Notes: generated by a model from the sequence alone, not told the origin. A DNA stretch of 64,000 nt from Flagellimonas hadalis (GCF_007785775.2 NZ_VNIK02000001.1:186001-250000); one strand, 5' to 3'. Positions 10,077-19,581 are shown, counted from the stretch's first letter. A program made the numbers and translations.

Positions 10077-10153
10077 TTTTGGTCTATGAAAACCTTATAT
10101 TTCGTGCAAGTTAATCATAGCTTTTGTTAGCTTGCTTCAAAAATAGACCAAAA
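10077..10153. repeat. 11-bp inverted repeat between divergent genes
   Basis: TTTTGGTCTAT at 10077-10087 is matched exactly by its reverse complement ATAGACCAAAA at 10143-10153, which runs into the ATG of the acyltransferase gene. A third, shorter TTTTTTGGTCT copy lies at 10059-10068. The arms are 55 bp apart. This could be an operator for the divergent pair or could fold in the leader; both are inferences. Confidence 0.4.
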
Positions 10154-10689
10154 TGAAAAAGATTTTCCACTATCTTAAAACGACAATAAAAAAGATTAAG
10201 TATTCCGGGTCTGATTATGCAAGAAGCCTAGGGGTTGAAGTAGGCAAGGATTGTAGAGTGCTCACCACAAACTTTGGTTCTGAGCCATGGCTAATCAAAA
10301 TTGGGAACAAGGTCACCATTACATCTGGAGTAAAGTTGCTCACGCATGATGGTGCTGCTTGGTTGGTAGAAGATGGTAAAGGGAGAAGGGAGCATTTTGC
10401 CAGGGTGAACATAGGCAACAATGTTTTTATTGGTATAAACTCTATTGTGATGCCAGGGGTGACCATTGAGGACAATGTGATAGTGGCTGCAGGAAGCGTA
10501 GTGACCAAATCGGTACCCAGTGGCTATATTGTAGGCGGAAACCCTGCAAAAATTATTGGAAAATTTGAAGACTACAAACAAAAAGCTTTGGATACCTTCG
10601 TGTCCCGAAATGATATGGACTTTAGTCTAGATTTTAAGGAAAGGATTAACCAAGTTATAGATCCAGAAGTCAAAAAATATCTCCAATAA
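10153..10689 (+). CDS. Maltose/galactoside O-acetyltransferase-like acyltransferase
   Basis: A 178-aa hexapeptide-repeat acyltransferase of the WbbJ/maltose-acetyltransferase type. The left-handed beta-helix spans roughly residues 40-140, with KLLTHDGA providing the likely catalytic His, and NNVFIGINSIVMPGVTIEDN followed by IVGGNPAKIIG closing the helix. It probably acetylates a sugar of the polymer or its precursor in the cytoplasm. It is the first of three same-strand genes, with a TTG-started glycosyltransferase 14 bp downstream. Confidence 0.82.
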   Translation: MKKIFHYLKTTIKKIKYSGSDYARSLGVEVGKDCRVLTTNFGSEPWLIKIGNKVTITSGVKLLTHDGAAWLVEDGKGRREHFARVNIGNNVFIGINSIVMPGVTIEDNVIVAAGSVVTKSVPSGYIVGGNPAKIIGKFEDYKQKALDTFVSRNDMDFSLDFKERINQVIDPEVKKYLQ

Positions 10690-10703
10690 TTCAATCTTTT
10701 ATT

Positions 10704-11774
10704 TTGAAAAAAATTTGTTTTGTTCTGCCTTCACTCAGGGCCGGGGGAGCTGAGAGGGTCATTAGCTTTTTGGCGTCCAATTTGGATAAGTCTGAATTTA
10801 AGGCCTCATTGATCATTATTGGAAACAAGGTCGATGCAGCATATGATATCAAAGATGTCCCTGTATTTTTTTTGAACAAAGATAGGGTCTTGAAAGGTTC
10901 ATGGCCACTAATCAGAATATTGGTAAAGGCCAAACCTGACATAGTAATGTCCTCAATAGGCCATTTAAATACACTTTTGGGCTGCTTTTCGATATTCTTC
11001 CCAAAAACTAAATTTATAGGTAGGGAGGCTAGTGTTATAAGTGTCTTTAATTCTTTTTCAACAAGAAGGAATCTTTTCAGTAGGGAACCCTTGTATCGTT
11101 TTGCGTATAAACAAATGGATATGATAGTTTGCCAGTCCAGGGATATGTACGAAGATTTTAAGAGCACTTATAAGTTGTCGGACAGTCAAATGACAGTCAT
11201 AGCCAATCCGGCCCCAGAGAACATGCAACTTTCCGATAGGGACATGGCTTCTTCCGAAATTAAAAAACTGATTACCATTGGTAGACTTAGCCCAGAAAAA
11301 GGCCATATGAGGTTATTGGTCAGTTTGTCAAAAGTGGATTTTCCATTTGAATATACCATTATAGGAAGTGGTGTGGAAGAAAACAAAATAAAAGACAAGG
11401 CAGAACGATTGGGACTATCACCTTACATTAAATACATTCCGTTCACCAAAATGATCAATGAGCAACTTATTGCGCATGATGTATTTCTGCAAGGTTCTTA
11501 TGTTGAAGGGTTTCCAAATGCAGTGATGGAGAGTTGTGTTTCCGGTATCCCTGTTATTGCCTATAATGTGCCAGGAGGGACAAAAGAAATTTTGGAAGAG
11601 GGAATCAATGGTTACATGGTTGAAAGCGACGAGGAGTTTGTGGAAAAACTGAATACTATGGTAGGGATGGATTGGAACCCCACCATGATCAGAGAAAGTG
11701 TTTATAAAAAGTTTAGGTCTTCCATTATTATTGGAAAGTATGAGGCTATGTTCAGAAAAATGTTAACAGAATAA
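10704..11774 (+). CDS. Family 4 glycosyltransferase, TTG start
   Basis: A 356-aa GT4 enzyme resembling PglJ/PglH-type transferases. The N-terminal glycine-rich loop is SLRAGGAERV (residues 10-19), and the nucleotide-sugar-binding region is YVEGFPNAVMESCVSGIPVIA near residue 270. The start is a TTG at 10704, 14 bp after the preceding gene; no ATG lies before the Rossmann motif, so TTG is required. It ends 1 bp before the next glycosyltransferase, forming a tight pair. It should extend the lipid-linked oligosaccharide at the cytoplasmic membrane; sugar specificity is unknown. Confidence 0.85.
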   Translation: MKKICFVLPSLRAGGAERVISFLASNLDKSEFKASLIIIGNKVDAAYDIKDVPVFFLNKDRVLKGSWPLIRILVKAKPDIVMSSIGHLNTLLGCFSIFFPKTKFIGREASVISVFNSFSTRRNLFSREPLYRFAYKQMDMIVCQSRDMYEDFKSTYKLSDSQMTVIANPAPENMQLSDRDMASSEIKKLITIGRLSPEKGHMRLLVSLSKVDFPFEYTIIGSGVEENKIKDKAERLGLSPYIKYIPFTKMINEQLIAHDVFLQGSYVEGFPNAVMESCVSGIPVIAYNVPGGTKEILEEGINGYMVESDEEFVEKLNTMVGMDWNPTMIRESVYKKFRSSIIIGKYEAMFRKMLTE

Positions 11775-11775
11775 G

Positions 11776-12843
11776 ATGAAGGAAATAACAATAGTACACC
11801 TGATCACAGGTTTGGGTGGAGGTGGTGCGGAACAAATGGTACTGAAGTTGGGTGTTGAAGCCAAGAAACATAATGCAAAGACCTTGGTTATTCCCATAAG
11901 TGACATCAACACCATTGAATCAAAGTTTAAGGATGCCAAACTGGAATACCACTTTTTAAGCATATCATCTTTTTCAAAAATAAGAAAAGGGCTTATAAGA
12001 CTTAAGGATATTTTGAAAGAAGAGAAAAATCCGGTATTACATTGCCATATGTTCCATGCACTTGTAATCGGAATTTTGTTCAAATTGTTCTTCAGGAGCG
12101 TCCCTATTGTATTCACACTTCACAATACAAACGTCAACCATGCCTATAGGGCATATATATTGGGTGTTTCCAAAGGTTTACGTAAGGCGGATATATTGTT
12201 TTCCAAAAGTGGTACACAGTGGTTTTTAAAGAACTCAATAATTATTCCCAATGGGCTGGACATTTCAAACTTTGAAGTTGCTGCAAATGTGAGAAGTGCC
12301 GATTTGACCAACAAACCTTTTCATTTTTTGTTCTTGGGTAGCCTTACCGAGCAGAAAAATCCATTTATATTGCCAAAACTGGCTAATTTTTTAAGGTCTA
12401 AGGGGCTGGAAAACTTTAAAATAGATGTTTTAGGGGATGGTCCTATGCGAGAGCAACTTCAGGAAAAGATAAAAACGGAGGGGCAATCTGATAAAATCAT
12501 TTTACATGGGTTTTCCAATAAGGTTGTTGAATATTTGAAATCTTCTCATTGTTTGATCATGCCATCCCATTGGGAAGGTATGCCTGTTGTGATATTGGAG
12601 GCCGGGGCTGCCAGACTTCCCATTGTTTGTACTCCAGTGGGTTCCATTCCTGACATCGTTTCGGAAGAGAATGGATATGTGGTCGAAATGGAACAGTTTC
12701 CTGAAGCCATGGCGAGTGTAATGGAAGATTATGTTCATGCGCTAGAGAAGAGTGATGCATTCTATGAGCATGTTGTTGGAAATTATTCCATCCAAGAAGT
12801 CTTTAATCGACATCTTGAATTGTATAGGTCAGTATCCAAATAG
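11776..12843 (+). CDS. Family 4 glycosyltransferase
   Basis: A 355-aa GT4 enzyme with the loop GLGGGGAEQMV near residues 13-23 and the C-terminal donor-site region HWEGMPVVILEAGAARLPIV near residue 265. Its start is separated by a single base from the preceding glycosyltransferase, so the two are almost certainly co-translated and may add consecutive sugars (inference). The next gene is convergent, ending 12 bp away. Confidence 0.86.
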   Translation: MKEITIVHLITGLGGGGAEQMVLKLGVEAKKHNAKTLVIPISDINTIESKFKDAKLEYHFLSISSFSKIRKGLIRLKDILKEEKNPVLHCHMFHALVIGILFKLFFRSVPIVFTLHNTNVNHAYRAYILGVSKGLRKADILFSKSGTQWFLKNSIIIPNGLDISNFEVAANVRSADLTNKPFHFLFLGSLTEQKNPFILPKLANFLRSKGLENFKIDVLGDGPMREQLQEKIKTEGQSDKIILHGFSNKVVEYLKSSHCLIMPSHWEGMPVVILEAGAARLPIVCTPVGSIPDIVSEENGYVVEMEQFPEAMASVMEDYVHALEKSDAFYEHVVGNYSIQEVFNRHLELYRSVSK

Positions 12844-12855
12844 GAAGCGGAGACA

Positions 12856-14520
12856 CTATTTTCTCCTTTTTACCAGAGCATCAATAACGGTTAGTTTACC
12901 GGTTTGGTTGATGGTATGTGTTGAAACCAGATCTTTTTCCCAATTTGGATAAATGGATTGCAGATTGATTTCCTGATAATCCTCCTTGGTAAGTACTTTT
13001 ATCATCTGAAGCTGCATACCATGGCCATAATGCTTTGCGCAATTTTGTGACGGTCTTATCAAATGCCCGTTATATTCAAAAATCTTACCGGCAGGTCTAG
13101 AAGAACTTACATCAGAAACAATGGGGTTCTTGGGGTGGGGAGTCCAATTATTGGTCACGAGATTGTCCGCGTAAAACAAAAATAATTCATTGGAAGTGGA
13201 TGAACCTTCGTTTTCTTTGATGTTGCAAAAAAGCCAGTAGGTATTTTCATGGGATATTATTGTGGTATCCACCGCTTGTACATCCTTCATTAACACCTTT
13301 TCCAAGCTCCATTTTAAAGGGAGCTGATCACATTTATACAATTCAATCTGTTTGTTCTCTGCTGTTTCAGGAATCATATAAAGGTTGCCATTGTCCTCTA
13401 TTAAAAAAGGATAGGACAAATGGTAATCCTTTTCCAAAACAATTTTTGGTTCAGAATAATTGCCTTTTTCATCCAATTCCAAAACGGAAATATTGCCCAA
13501 CCCATTTTTGTAGATCAATTCCTCAAAAAAAACATAATATTTTCCGTCCTTTTCAAAAATGAAGGGGTCTGCCCAGAAACGGTCCTTAGGGGGAACAATT
13601 CTTTTAAATCTGAAAAAAGATTTTGACAGTTGCTCCTTCTTTTCGAAGCTGTACATCAAGATCCATTGGTTGAAAAAGAAAATCCTTTTTACCCACCCTT
13701 TGAAAACACCGGTATAGATTTTAAGTAGCGCCTTAAGAGCTTCGCCATTTGTCGGAGCAACGAACAAACGGTTGTAATATATCTGCGGTTTGGCATTGTC
13801 CCGTAGCACTTCATCCATGAATACCGTACCACCTTTTTTGTGGAGCTCCGCCAGTTTTCTGGTAATTAATGAAGTGGCACTCCAATAATAGTTGTTTTTG
13901 TTACGGTTGATACTAACGGAGTCGGTAGAGGCTCGGGTTTTTGCCAAAGTAAGGCCACCATCAAGATCCTCTGTAAGTATTTGAAGAACAGCTCCGGTAT
14001 TGTGCCATCCTTCATAAACTTCCCAAACGCCAGGAGGGCCACCTCTATTTATATCGTTATCACCATGATGGTAGGACCAAACACCGAATTTAGAGCTTTT
14101 AAGGATTTCTCCTCTCAATATCCTAAAACCGAATCGGATGAAGACATCGATATTGTGTTCACGAATTTTAGAGATGTCTTCTGCACCTATAATATCACTG
14201 AACTTGGTCTCCTTTGGGGAAACTACTATTTCTGGGCACTCAATTAATTCTTTTAGGTCTTTTGCCTGAAAGGCATTTGGACGCGGTTTAAAGAGTTTGT
14301 TTTCCAGTTTGCCGTGCAGAAAGTAAAGAAGACTGTTCCTGACCTTCCACAAGGTTTTTAGTTTACCATCTTTGTTGGTCCCGGCCATACTTTTCTTTCG
14401 AACGATAAGGGCAACTTCAGAATGATCGGATGCCAAGATGTTCTGGACCATTCTGTATTCCCAAAGTGGTATTCTGTAATCGTTTATAAGTATCCCGATC
14501 TTCAGTTTGTTTGCAGCCAT
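12856..14520 (-). CDS. Formyltransferase-like domain fused to beta-propeller domain
   Basis: A 554-aa two-domain protein. Residues 1 to about 200 have the formyl-transferase N-terminal fold: the core from FGVWSYHHGDND to GGPPGVWE aligns without gaps to Fmt encoded at 55250-56215 in this same window. His151 and Asp187 match the Fmt His and Asp, but the catalytic Asn is replaced by Ser149. Residues about 285-545 look like a five-bladed propeller of the GH43-like type (RFWADPFIFEKDGKYYVFFEE, then YPFLIEDNGNLYMIPE), as in the N-terminal domain of glucosamine inositolphosphorylceramide transferases. It follows ugd by 38 bp. N-formylation of the 4-amino-sugar made by the PglF/PglE-like pair is a plausible but unproved role. 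Confidence 0.72.
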   Translation of the reverse strand: MAANKLKIGILINDYRIPLWEYRMVQNILASDHSEVALIVRKKSMAGTNKDGKLKTLWKVRNSLLYFLHGKLENKLFKPRPNAFQAKDLKELIECPEIVVSPKETKFSDIIGAEDISKIREHNIDVFIRFGFRILRGEILKSSKFGVWSYHHGDNDINRGGPPGVWEVYEGWHNTGAVLQILTEDLDGGLTLAKTRASTDSVSINRNKNNYYWSATSLITRKLAELHKKGGTVFMDEVLRDNAKPQIYYNRLFVAPTNGEALKALLKIYTGVFKGWVKRIFFFNQWILMYSFEKKEQLSKSFFRFKRIVPPKDRFWADPFIFEKDGKYYVFFEELIYKNGLGNISVLELDEKGNYSEPKIVLEKDYHLSYPFLIEDNGNLYMIPETAENKQIELYKCDQLPLKWSLEKVLMKDVQAVDTTIISHENTYWLFCNIKENEGSSTSNELFLFYADNLVTNNWTPHPKNPIVSDVSSSRPAGKIFEYNGHLIRPSQNCAKHYGHGMQLQMIKVLTKEDYQEINLQSIYPNWEKDLVSTHTINQTGKLTVIDALVKRRK

Positions 14521-14558
14521 CTATTTCTATGGATATAGAATTTGTTCCCTTGCAAGGA

Positions 14559-15893
14559 TCAATATCTGGTTTTGCCTATTTGATAATATTCAAAACCCAT
14601 TTCTGACAAGATTTCATCATTGTATTGGTTTCTTCCGTCAAAAATTACAGGTTCCAGCAATTGTTTTTTTATTTCGTGGAAATCTGGGGAACGGAATTCT
14701 TTCCATTCGGTAAGAAGGATCATGGCATTTGCCTCTGAAATGGCTTCGTATTTGGAGGAATAATAAGTTACATTTGGCGTGTCTTTCAAGTAAAAATGTT
14801 TGGCTTCCTCTATTGCCTTTGGGTCATACGCTTTTATGATGGCACCTCTTTTGACCAATTCGTTTATGATGTAAATGGACGGAGCTTCCCGCATGTCATC
14901 GGTTTCGGGTTTGAAGGAGAGACCCCAAACGGCAAATACTTTACCGTTCAGGTCGGCTCCATATTTGGCGATTATCTTATGGGCCACTACCAGTTTTTGT
15001 CTATCGTTCACATCTTCAACAGCTTCAATAAGTTGGGGCTGGTATCCATATTGCATGGCCGTTTTTTTCAAGGCTTTTACGTCTTTTGGAAAACAAGAGC
15101 CCCCATATCCGCTCCCGGGATAAATAAAGCTATATCCGATTCTGCTGTCGGATCCAATCCCAATTCTTACTTTGTTCACATCGGCTCCAACTAGTTCACA
15201 AATGTTGGCAACCTCGTTCATAAACGAAATCTTAGTGGCCAACATGGCATTTGCCACGTACTTTGTCATCTCGGCAGACCTGACATCCATGGTAATCAGG
15301 CGGTCCATGCTGCTCCTAAAGAATGGTGCATACAATGAGCGCATTTTTTTTGTCGCTTCCGGATTGTCCGATCCAATTACAACCCTATCGGGTTTCATGA
15401 AATCATTGATGGCATCCCCTTCTTTTAAGAACTCGGGGTTAGAAACTACGGTAAAAGGCATGGATGCGCCACGTTTCTGAAGTTCATTGGCAATGGTCTC
15501 ATGGACTTTATCCGCTGTTCCCACAGGTACAGTGGATTTATCCACAACTATCAACGGGGCGGTCATGTGGGAACCTATTTGTTTGGCAACCTGAAGCACA
15601 TACTGTAGATCGGCTGAACCGTCTTCCCCCATTGGGGTTCCAACTGCAATAAAGGCAATGTCACAATTGTCAAGGTGACTTTGCAAAGAAGTGCTGAAAT
15701 GGAGTGTTTTTCCGGCAACATTACGTTTCACCATGGCTTCTAGACCAGGCTCATAAATTGGGATAATGCCATTTTTCAGACCATCTATTTTTTTTTGGTC
15801 AATATCTATACATGTTACGTTGTTTCCCATTTCGGCGAAGCAGGTCCCGCTAACAAGGCCCACATATCCGGTTCCGATGATAGTCAGATTCAT
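14559..15893 (-). CDS. ugd: UDP-glucose 6-dehydrogenase
   Basis: A 444-aa dehydrogenase that converts UDP-glucose to UDP-glucuronate with two NAD+. The N-terminal Rossmann motif is GTGYVGLVSG (residues 7-16). The catalytic Cys is C267 in GYGGSCFPKD, with the preceding SFIYPG being typical of the Ugd/TuaD group. It is distinct in sequence from the TviB-like dehydrogenase upstream in the locus. It lies in a minus-strand run with the UDP-GlcNAc 4-epimerase, the UDP-glucuronate epimerase and the formyltransferase fusion; with the UDP-glucuronate epimerase it should supply UDP-galacturonate. Confidence 0.92.
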   Translation of the reverse strand: MNLTIIGTGYVGLVSGTCFAEMGNNVTCIDIDQKKIDGLKNGIIPIYEPGLEAMVKRNVAGKTLHFSTSLQSHLDNCDIAFIAVGTPMGEDGSADLQYVLQVAKQIGSHMTAPLIVVDKSTVPVGTADKVHETIANELQKRGASMPFTVVSNPEFLKEGDAINDFMKPDRVVIGSDNPEATKKMRSLYAPFFRSSMDRLITMDVRSAEMTKYVANAMLATKISFMNEVANICELVGADVNKVRIGIGSDSRIGYSFIYPGSGYGGSCFPKDVKALKKTAMQYGYQPQLIEAVEDVNDRQKLVVAHKIIAKYGADLNGKVFAVWGLSFKPETDDMREAPSIYIINELVKRGAIIKAYDPKAIEEAKHFYLKDTPNVTYYSSKYEAISEANAMILLTEWKEFRSPDFHEIKKQLLEPVIFDGRNQYNDEILSEMGFEYYQIGKTRY

Positions 15894-15929
15894 ACGTTTG
15901 ATTTATTCTATTGATAGTTGTATTTATTC

Positions 15930-16931
15930 TTAGTTTTTTAGATTTTCCCAATACCAATCCACTGCTTTTTCCAATCCTTTGGAAATATCATATGTTGGGG
16001 CATAACCCAGTCTTTCCTTTGCTCTATGGATGGAGGCCAATGAGTGGGGGACATCTCCAAGTCTATTGGGACCATAATTTGGTTCAATTTCAGCAATTTT
16101 TGAATCATATTTTGATAGGTTCTTTTTGAGAAGCCCAATCAATTGATTAAGATCAGTTCTTTCCCCAAAGGCTACATTGTAAACTGTATTTACGGCATCT
16201 GGATTAGTGGTTGTAATTGCCCTTAAATTCATTTCAATAACATTTTCAATGTAGGTGAAGTCCCTGGAAAAGCTTCCATCACCATTGATTGTTGGTGACT
16301 CATGTTTCATCAACTGCATTACAAATTTAGGTATAACGGCCGCATAAGCACCGTTGGGATCTTGTCTTTTTCCGAATACATTAAAATACCTTAGGCCTAT
16401 TGTTTCGATACCATATGTTTTTGAAAAAACATCGGCATAAAGTTCATTAACATACTTTGTTATGGCATATGGCGAGAGAGGTTTTCCTATATTTTCTTCA
16501 ATCTTGGGCATCTGTTTGGAGTCACCGTATGTTGAACTGCTTGCAGCATATATAAAACGTTTTACGTTGGCATTTTTGCTGGCTACAAGCATGTTCAAAA
16601 ATCCTGACACATTGACCATGTTACTGGTGATAGGGTCTTTGATGGACCTGGGAACAGAACCCAATGCTGCTTGGTGCAAAATGAAATCAACGCCATTGCA
16701 AGCGTTTTCACATGTCTCCAGATCTCTTATGTCCCCTTCTATGAGTGTAAAATTCTTATTGTCCAGAAAGGGCTTTATGTTCTCTTTTTTACCTGTGGAA
16801 AAATTGTCCAAACAGGTTACCCTATTTCCATTTGCAAGTAATGTTTCGCAGAGGTTGGAACCAATGAATCCAGCTCCACCCGTGACTAAAATATGAAGTT
16901 CCTTGTTGAGGACAATATCGTTCAGTGCCAT
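15930..16931 (-). CDS. tviC: UDP-N-acetylglucosamine 4-epimerase, TviC/WbpP family
   Basis: A 333-aa extended short-chain dehydrogenase/reductase. The NAD motif is GGAGFIG (residues 18-24), the catalytic YxxxK is in SPYAITKYVNE, and the family segment AALGSVPRSIKDP and SSSTYGD are shared with TviC and WbpP. These enzymes interconvert UDP-GlcNAc/UDP-GalNAc or their uronic acid forms. With the TviB-like enzyme it forms the Vi-type route to UDP-GalNAcA. It starts 132 bp after the UDP-glucuronate epimerase on the same strand and ends 36 bp before ugd. Confidence 0.88.
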   Translation of the reverse strand: MALNDIVLNKELHILVTGGAGFIGSNLCETLLANGNRVTCLDNFSTGKKENIKPFLDNKNFTLIEGDIRDLETCENACNGVDFILHQAALGSVPRSIKDPITSNMVNVSGFLNMLVASKNANVKRFIYAASSSTYGDSKQMPKIEENIGKPLSPYAITKYVNELYADVFSKTYGIETIGLRYFNVFGKRQDPNGAYAAVIPKFVMQLMKHESPTINGDGSFSRDFTYIENVIEMNLRAITTTNPDAVNTVYNVAFGERTDLNQLIGLLKKNLSKYDSKIAEIEPNYGPNRLGDVPHSLASIHRAKERLGYAPTYDISKGLEKAVDWYWENLKN

Positions 16932-17063
16932 ATACGGTTATGATTTTCTAGTTTTGGTGGGCAAAATTGATAAAAACTTTCCATTGGCTCAGGAAAACTA
17001 TGTTAATGACCCATAAAATCGGTTAAAAGGTATTACTGCCCAAAGATGGAGCCAATCTGATTT

Positions 17064-18092
17064 TTATTGTATTCGATAGTGTTTTTTGTACCAATCCACA
17101 AAGTTGGAAATGCCATTTTCGATAGATGTGTTGGGACTATATCCATAATCCCTTATCAAATCATCCACATTTGCCCATGTTTTTTCGACATCTCCAGGTT
17201 GCATTTCAAGAAACTGTTTTTCTGCAGTTGTGGAGAGTTTATTTTCCAAAGCGGTCACAAAATCTAGAAGTTTTACGGAATTATTGTTACCTATGTTATA
17301 GATGTTATAGTTGCTTCTGGGGGATTCTTGACCTATATATTTGTTTTCGATGATGCGTACAACTCCCTCAACAATATCATCTATATAGGTAAAGTCCCTT
17401 TCCATATTTCCCTTATTGAAAACTTTTATTGGCTTTCCCTCCAAAATGGCCTTTGTGAATAAAAACATTGCCATATCAGGTCTGCCCCAAGGACCATAAA
17501 CTGTAAAAAAACGTAGCCCCGTTGTCTTGAACTTGAACAAATGGCTATAGGTGTGTGCCATCAGCTCGTTACTTTTTTTTGAAGCCGCGTACAGGCTTAT
17601 GGGATGGTCCACATGGTCTGAGGTCTCAAAAGGGACTTTTTTATTGGACCCGTAAACACTTGAACTACTGGCATAAACCAAGTGTTTTATGTTATTGTGG
17701 CGGCAACATTCGAGGACATTCAAAAAGCCAACAATGTTACTATCTATATATGTTTCAGGATTCTCCAAACTATAGCGAACGCCCGCTTGGGCAGCCAAAT
17801 TACAAACAGCATCAAATTTTTCATTGGAAAATAATTGAGGTAGATGATCTCTGTCTTCTAGGTTCATCCGAACAAAGCTGAATTTATCATGGGAGTTACT
17901 CTCAACAATTTGATTGAACTCCTTTGCAGATTCAGTCATGATTCCAAGTTGTTCTAATCTTGAAAACTTTAAGTTTACATCATAATAGTCATTTATGTTA
18001 TCAAGACCAACTACTATATGTTGGTTTTCCAATAACCTTTTACAAACATGGTATCCAATAAATCCAGCGACACCTGTGACAAGAAATTTCAT
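17064..18092 (-). CDS. UDP-glucuronate 4-epimerase
   Basis: A 342-aa extended SDR epimerase. The N-terminus MKFLVTGVAGFIGYHVCKRL, followed by GLDNINDYYD, is the signature of UDP-glucuronate 4-epimerases (LspL/Gla type). The catalytic motif SLYAASKKSNE supplies the YxxxK. It converts UDP-GlcA from Ugd to UDP-GalA in the cytoplasm. It is the first gene of the minus-strand run and faces a 355-bp divergent intergenic region. I saw no clear -7 element for it there. Confidence 0.88.
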   Translation of the reverse strand: MKFLVTGVAGFIGYHVCKRLLENQHIVVGLDNINDYYDVNLKFSRLEQLGIMTESAKEFNQIVESNSHDKFSFVRMNLEDRDHLPQLFSNEKFDAVCNLAAQAGVRYSLENPETYIDSNIVGFLNVLECCRHNNIKHLVYASSSSVYGSNKKVPFETSDHVDHPISLYAASKKSNELMAHTYSHLFKFKTTGLRFFTVYGPWGRPDMAMFLFTKAILEGKPIKVFNKGNMERDFTYIDDIVEGVVRIIENKYIGQESPRSNYNIYNIGNNNSVKLLDFVTALENKLSTTAEKQFLEMQPGDVEKTWANVDDLIRDYGYSPNTSIENGISNFVDWYKKHYRIQ

Positions 18093-18371
18093 ATTGAAGT
18101 TTTAGTGGCTACAAATATTACAAATGTTGACCATATGAAGGCCCAGACACATAAAAAAATAAGTTATGTTGTAGATTGCCCCAATACAAAAGCTTGATGA
18201 GCCTTACTTTCTTTGGCTTATCAAAACCTTTTCTTCATACTGTTTGACCAACAACATTTATTTACTTATTGGTCCATCAAATCACTTTAAGGCATTTAGA
18301 AGTATTCCTTTTGCATATTTACACTTAATCGATTTTTTTTTGCCTTGGGCGAATAGTGGGTCAAAATAACC

Positions 18372-18405
18372 TTTGAGGCCAATTTTACTGTTACTTTTAC
18401 TTTTG
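18372..18405 (+). promoter_or_regulatory. Bacteroidota promoter for aminotransferase-wzc operon
   Basis: TTTG at 18372-18375 and TACTTTTG at 18398-18405 match the -33 and -7 consensus with a 22-nt spacer. Transcription would start near 18411, about 37 nt before the ATG at 18448. The rest of the 355-bp divergent gap (18093-18447) is AT-rich and holds nothing else recognised. The promoter overlaps the extra 5' frame upstream of 18448, which argues against a longer protein. Confidence 0.6.
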
Positions 18406-18447
18406 AGAACTAAAAATCTCGCCTACTTATATCAACCCAAAACTAAA

Positions 18448-19581
18448 ATGGAAACCACTGTCTTGAAAAAAATTTGGTTATCTCCGCCTCACATGGGAAA
18501 CAATGAGGAAGTCTATGTGAAGGAAGCCTTCGATACCAATTGGATCGCTCCCTTGGGGCCCAACGTGCAACGATTTGAACAATCCATAGAAGAATTTGTT
18601 GGTAATGATGTCCATGCGGCATGCCTAAGCTCAGGGACAGCAGCCATACATTTGGGGCTGCAGTTGCTAGGGGTAAGTGCAGGGGATGAGGTGCTTTGCC
18701 AAAGTTTTACTTTTGCAGCATCTGCAAATCCCATTATGTACCTTGGCGCATCTCCCATTTTCATCGATAGTGAGGAAGATACGTGGAACATTTCGCCCAT
18801 ATTGTTGGAACAGGCAATTAAGGATGGATTGGCCAAAGGGAAGAAACCGAAAGCCATAGTGGCGGTCCACTTGTATGGAATGCCCTATAAGGTGGATGAA
18901 GTCCACGCCATAGCCCAGCAATATGATATTCCTGTCGTTGAAGATAGTGCGGAAGCCCTGGGAAGTTCTTACAAGGGTTTCAACTGTGGAAGTCTGGGTG
19001 ACATTGGTATTTTGTCCTTCAACGGGAACAAGATCATTACCACTTCGGGTGGAGGAGCAATGCTGTGCAAGGATAGGGCGCTGAAGGAAAAAGCGGTCTT
19101 TTTGGCCACCCAAGCCAGGGACAATGCACCACATTATCAGCATTCGCATATAGGACACAATTACAGGATGAGCAATGTTCTGGCCGGGATCGGCAGAGGG
19201 CAGATGGAAGTGCTCCAGGACAGAGTGGATGCAAGGAGAAGCAATTTTGAATATTATATAGAACACTTATCGGGCATTCCGGGCATTACGTTTGCCATGG
19301 AACCCAAAGGTAGCTATTCGAATAGATGGCTTACCTGCATTTTGACCCCTTCTTTTGAGGATAGAGAGAGGATCCGAAAGGCTTTGGAGAACGAGAACAT
19401 AGAGTCAAGGCCTCTGTGGAAACCCATGCATGCACAGCCTGTTTTTGAAGATGTCATATCTTACGTCAACGGCGTGAGTGAGGCACTTTTTGAAAAAGGC
19501 CTGTGCTTGCCTAGCGGTTCCAGTTTGATGGAAGAAGATTTGGAAAGGGTTTGCAACATCATAAAAAAAGAGCTTAGATGA
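18448..19581 (+). CDS. DegT/PglE-like sugar aminotransferase
   Basis: A 377-aa PLP-dependent aminotransferase of the DegT/DnrJ/EryC1/StrS family, closest in style to PglE. The PLP lysine is K195 in SFNGNKIITTSGGG, and EDSAEALGSSY precedes it. PglE-type enzymes transfer an amino group from glutamate to UDP-4-keto-6-deoxy-GlcNAc. The product here should be a UDP-4-amino-4,6-dideoxy sugar, fed by the dehydratase encoded directly downstream with a 4-bp overlap. The start at 18448 is preferred to an in-frame ATG at 18373 because the extension is a Leu-run overlapping a good promoter. Confidence 0.87.
   Translation: METTVLKKIWLSPPHMGNNEEVYVKEAFDTNWIAPLGPNVQRFEQSIEEFVGNDVHAACLSSGTAAIHLGLQLLGVSAGDEVLCQSFTFAASANPIMYLGASPIFIDSEEDTWNISPILLEQAIKDGLAKGKKPKAIVAVHLYGMPYKVDEVHAIAQQYDIPVVEDSAEALGSSYKGFNCGSLGDIGILSFNGNKIITTSGGGAMLCKDRALKEKAVFLATQARDNAPHYQHSHIGHNYRMSNVLAGIGRGQMEVLQDRVDARRSNFEYYIEHLSGIPGITFAMEPKGSYSNRWLTCILTPSFEDRERIRKALENENIESRPLWKPMHAQPVFEDVISYVNGVSEALFEKGLCLPSGSSLMEEDLERVCNIIKKELR

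Noticed and set aside
18373-18447. Longer N-terminus for the DegT/PglE-like aminotransferase
   Set aside because: Adds a Leu-run without family similarity and overlaps a well-spaced -33/-7 promoter.
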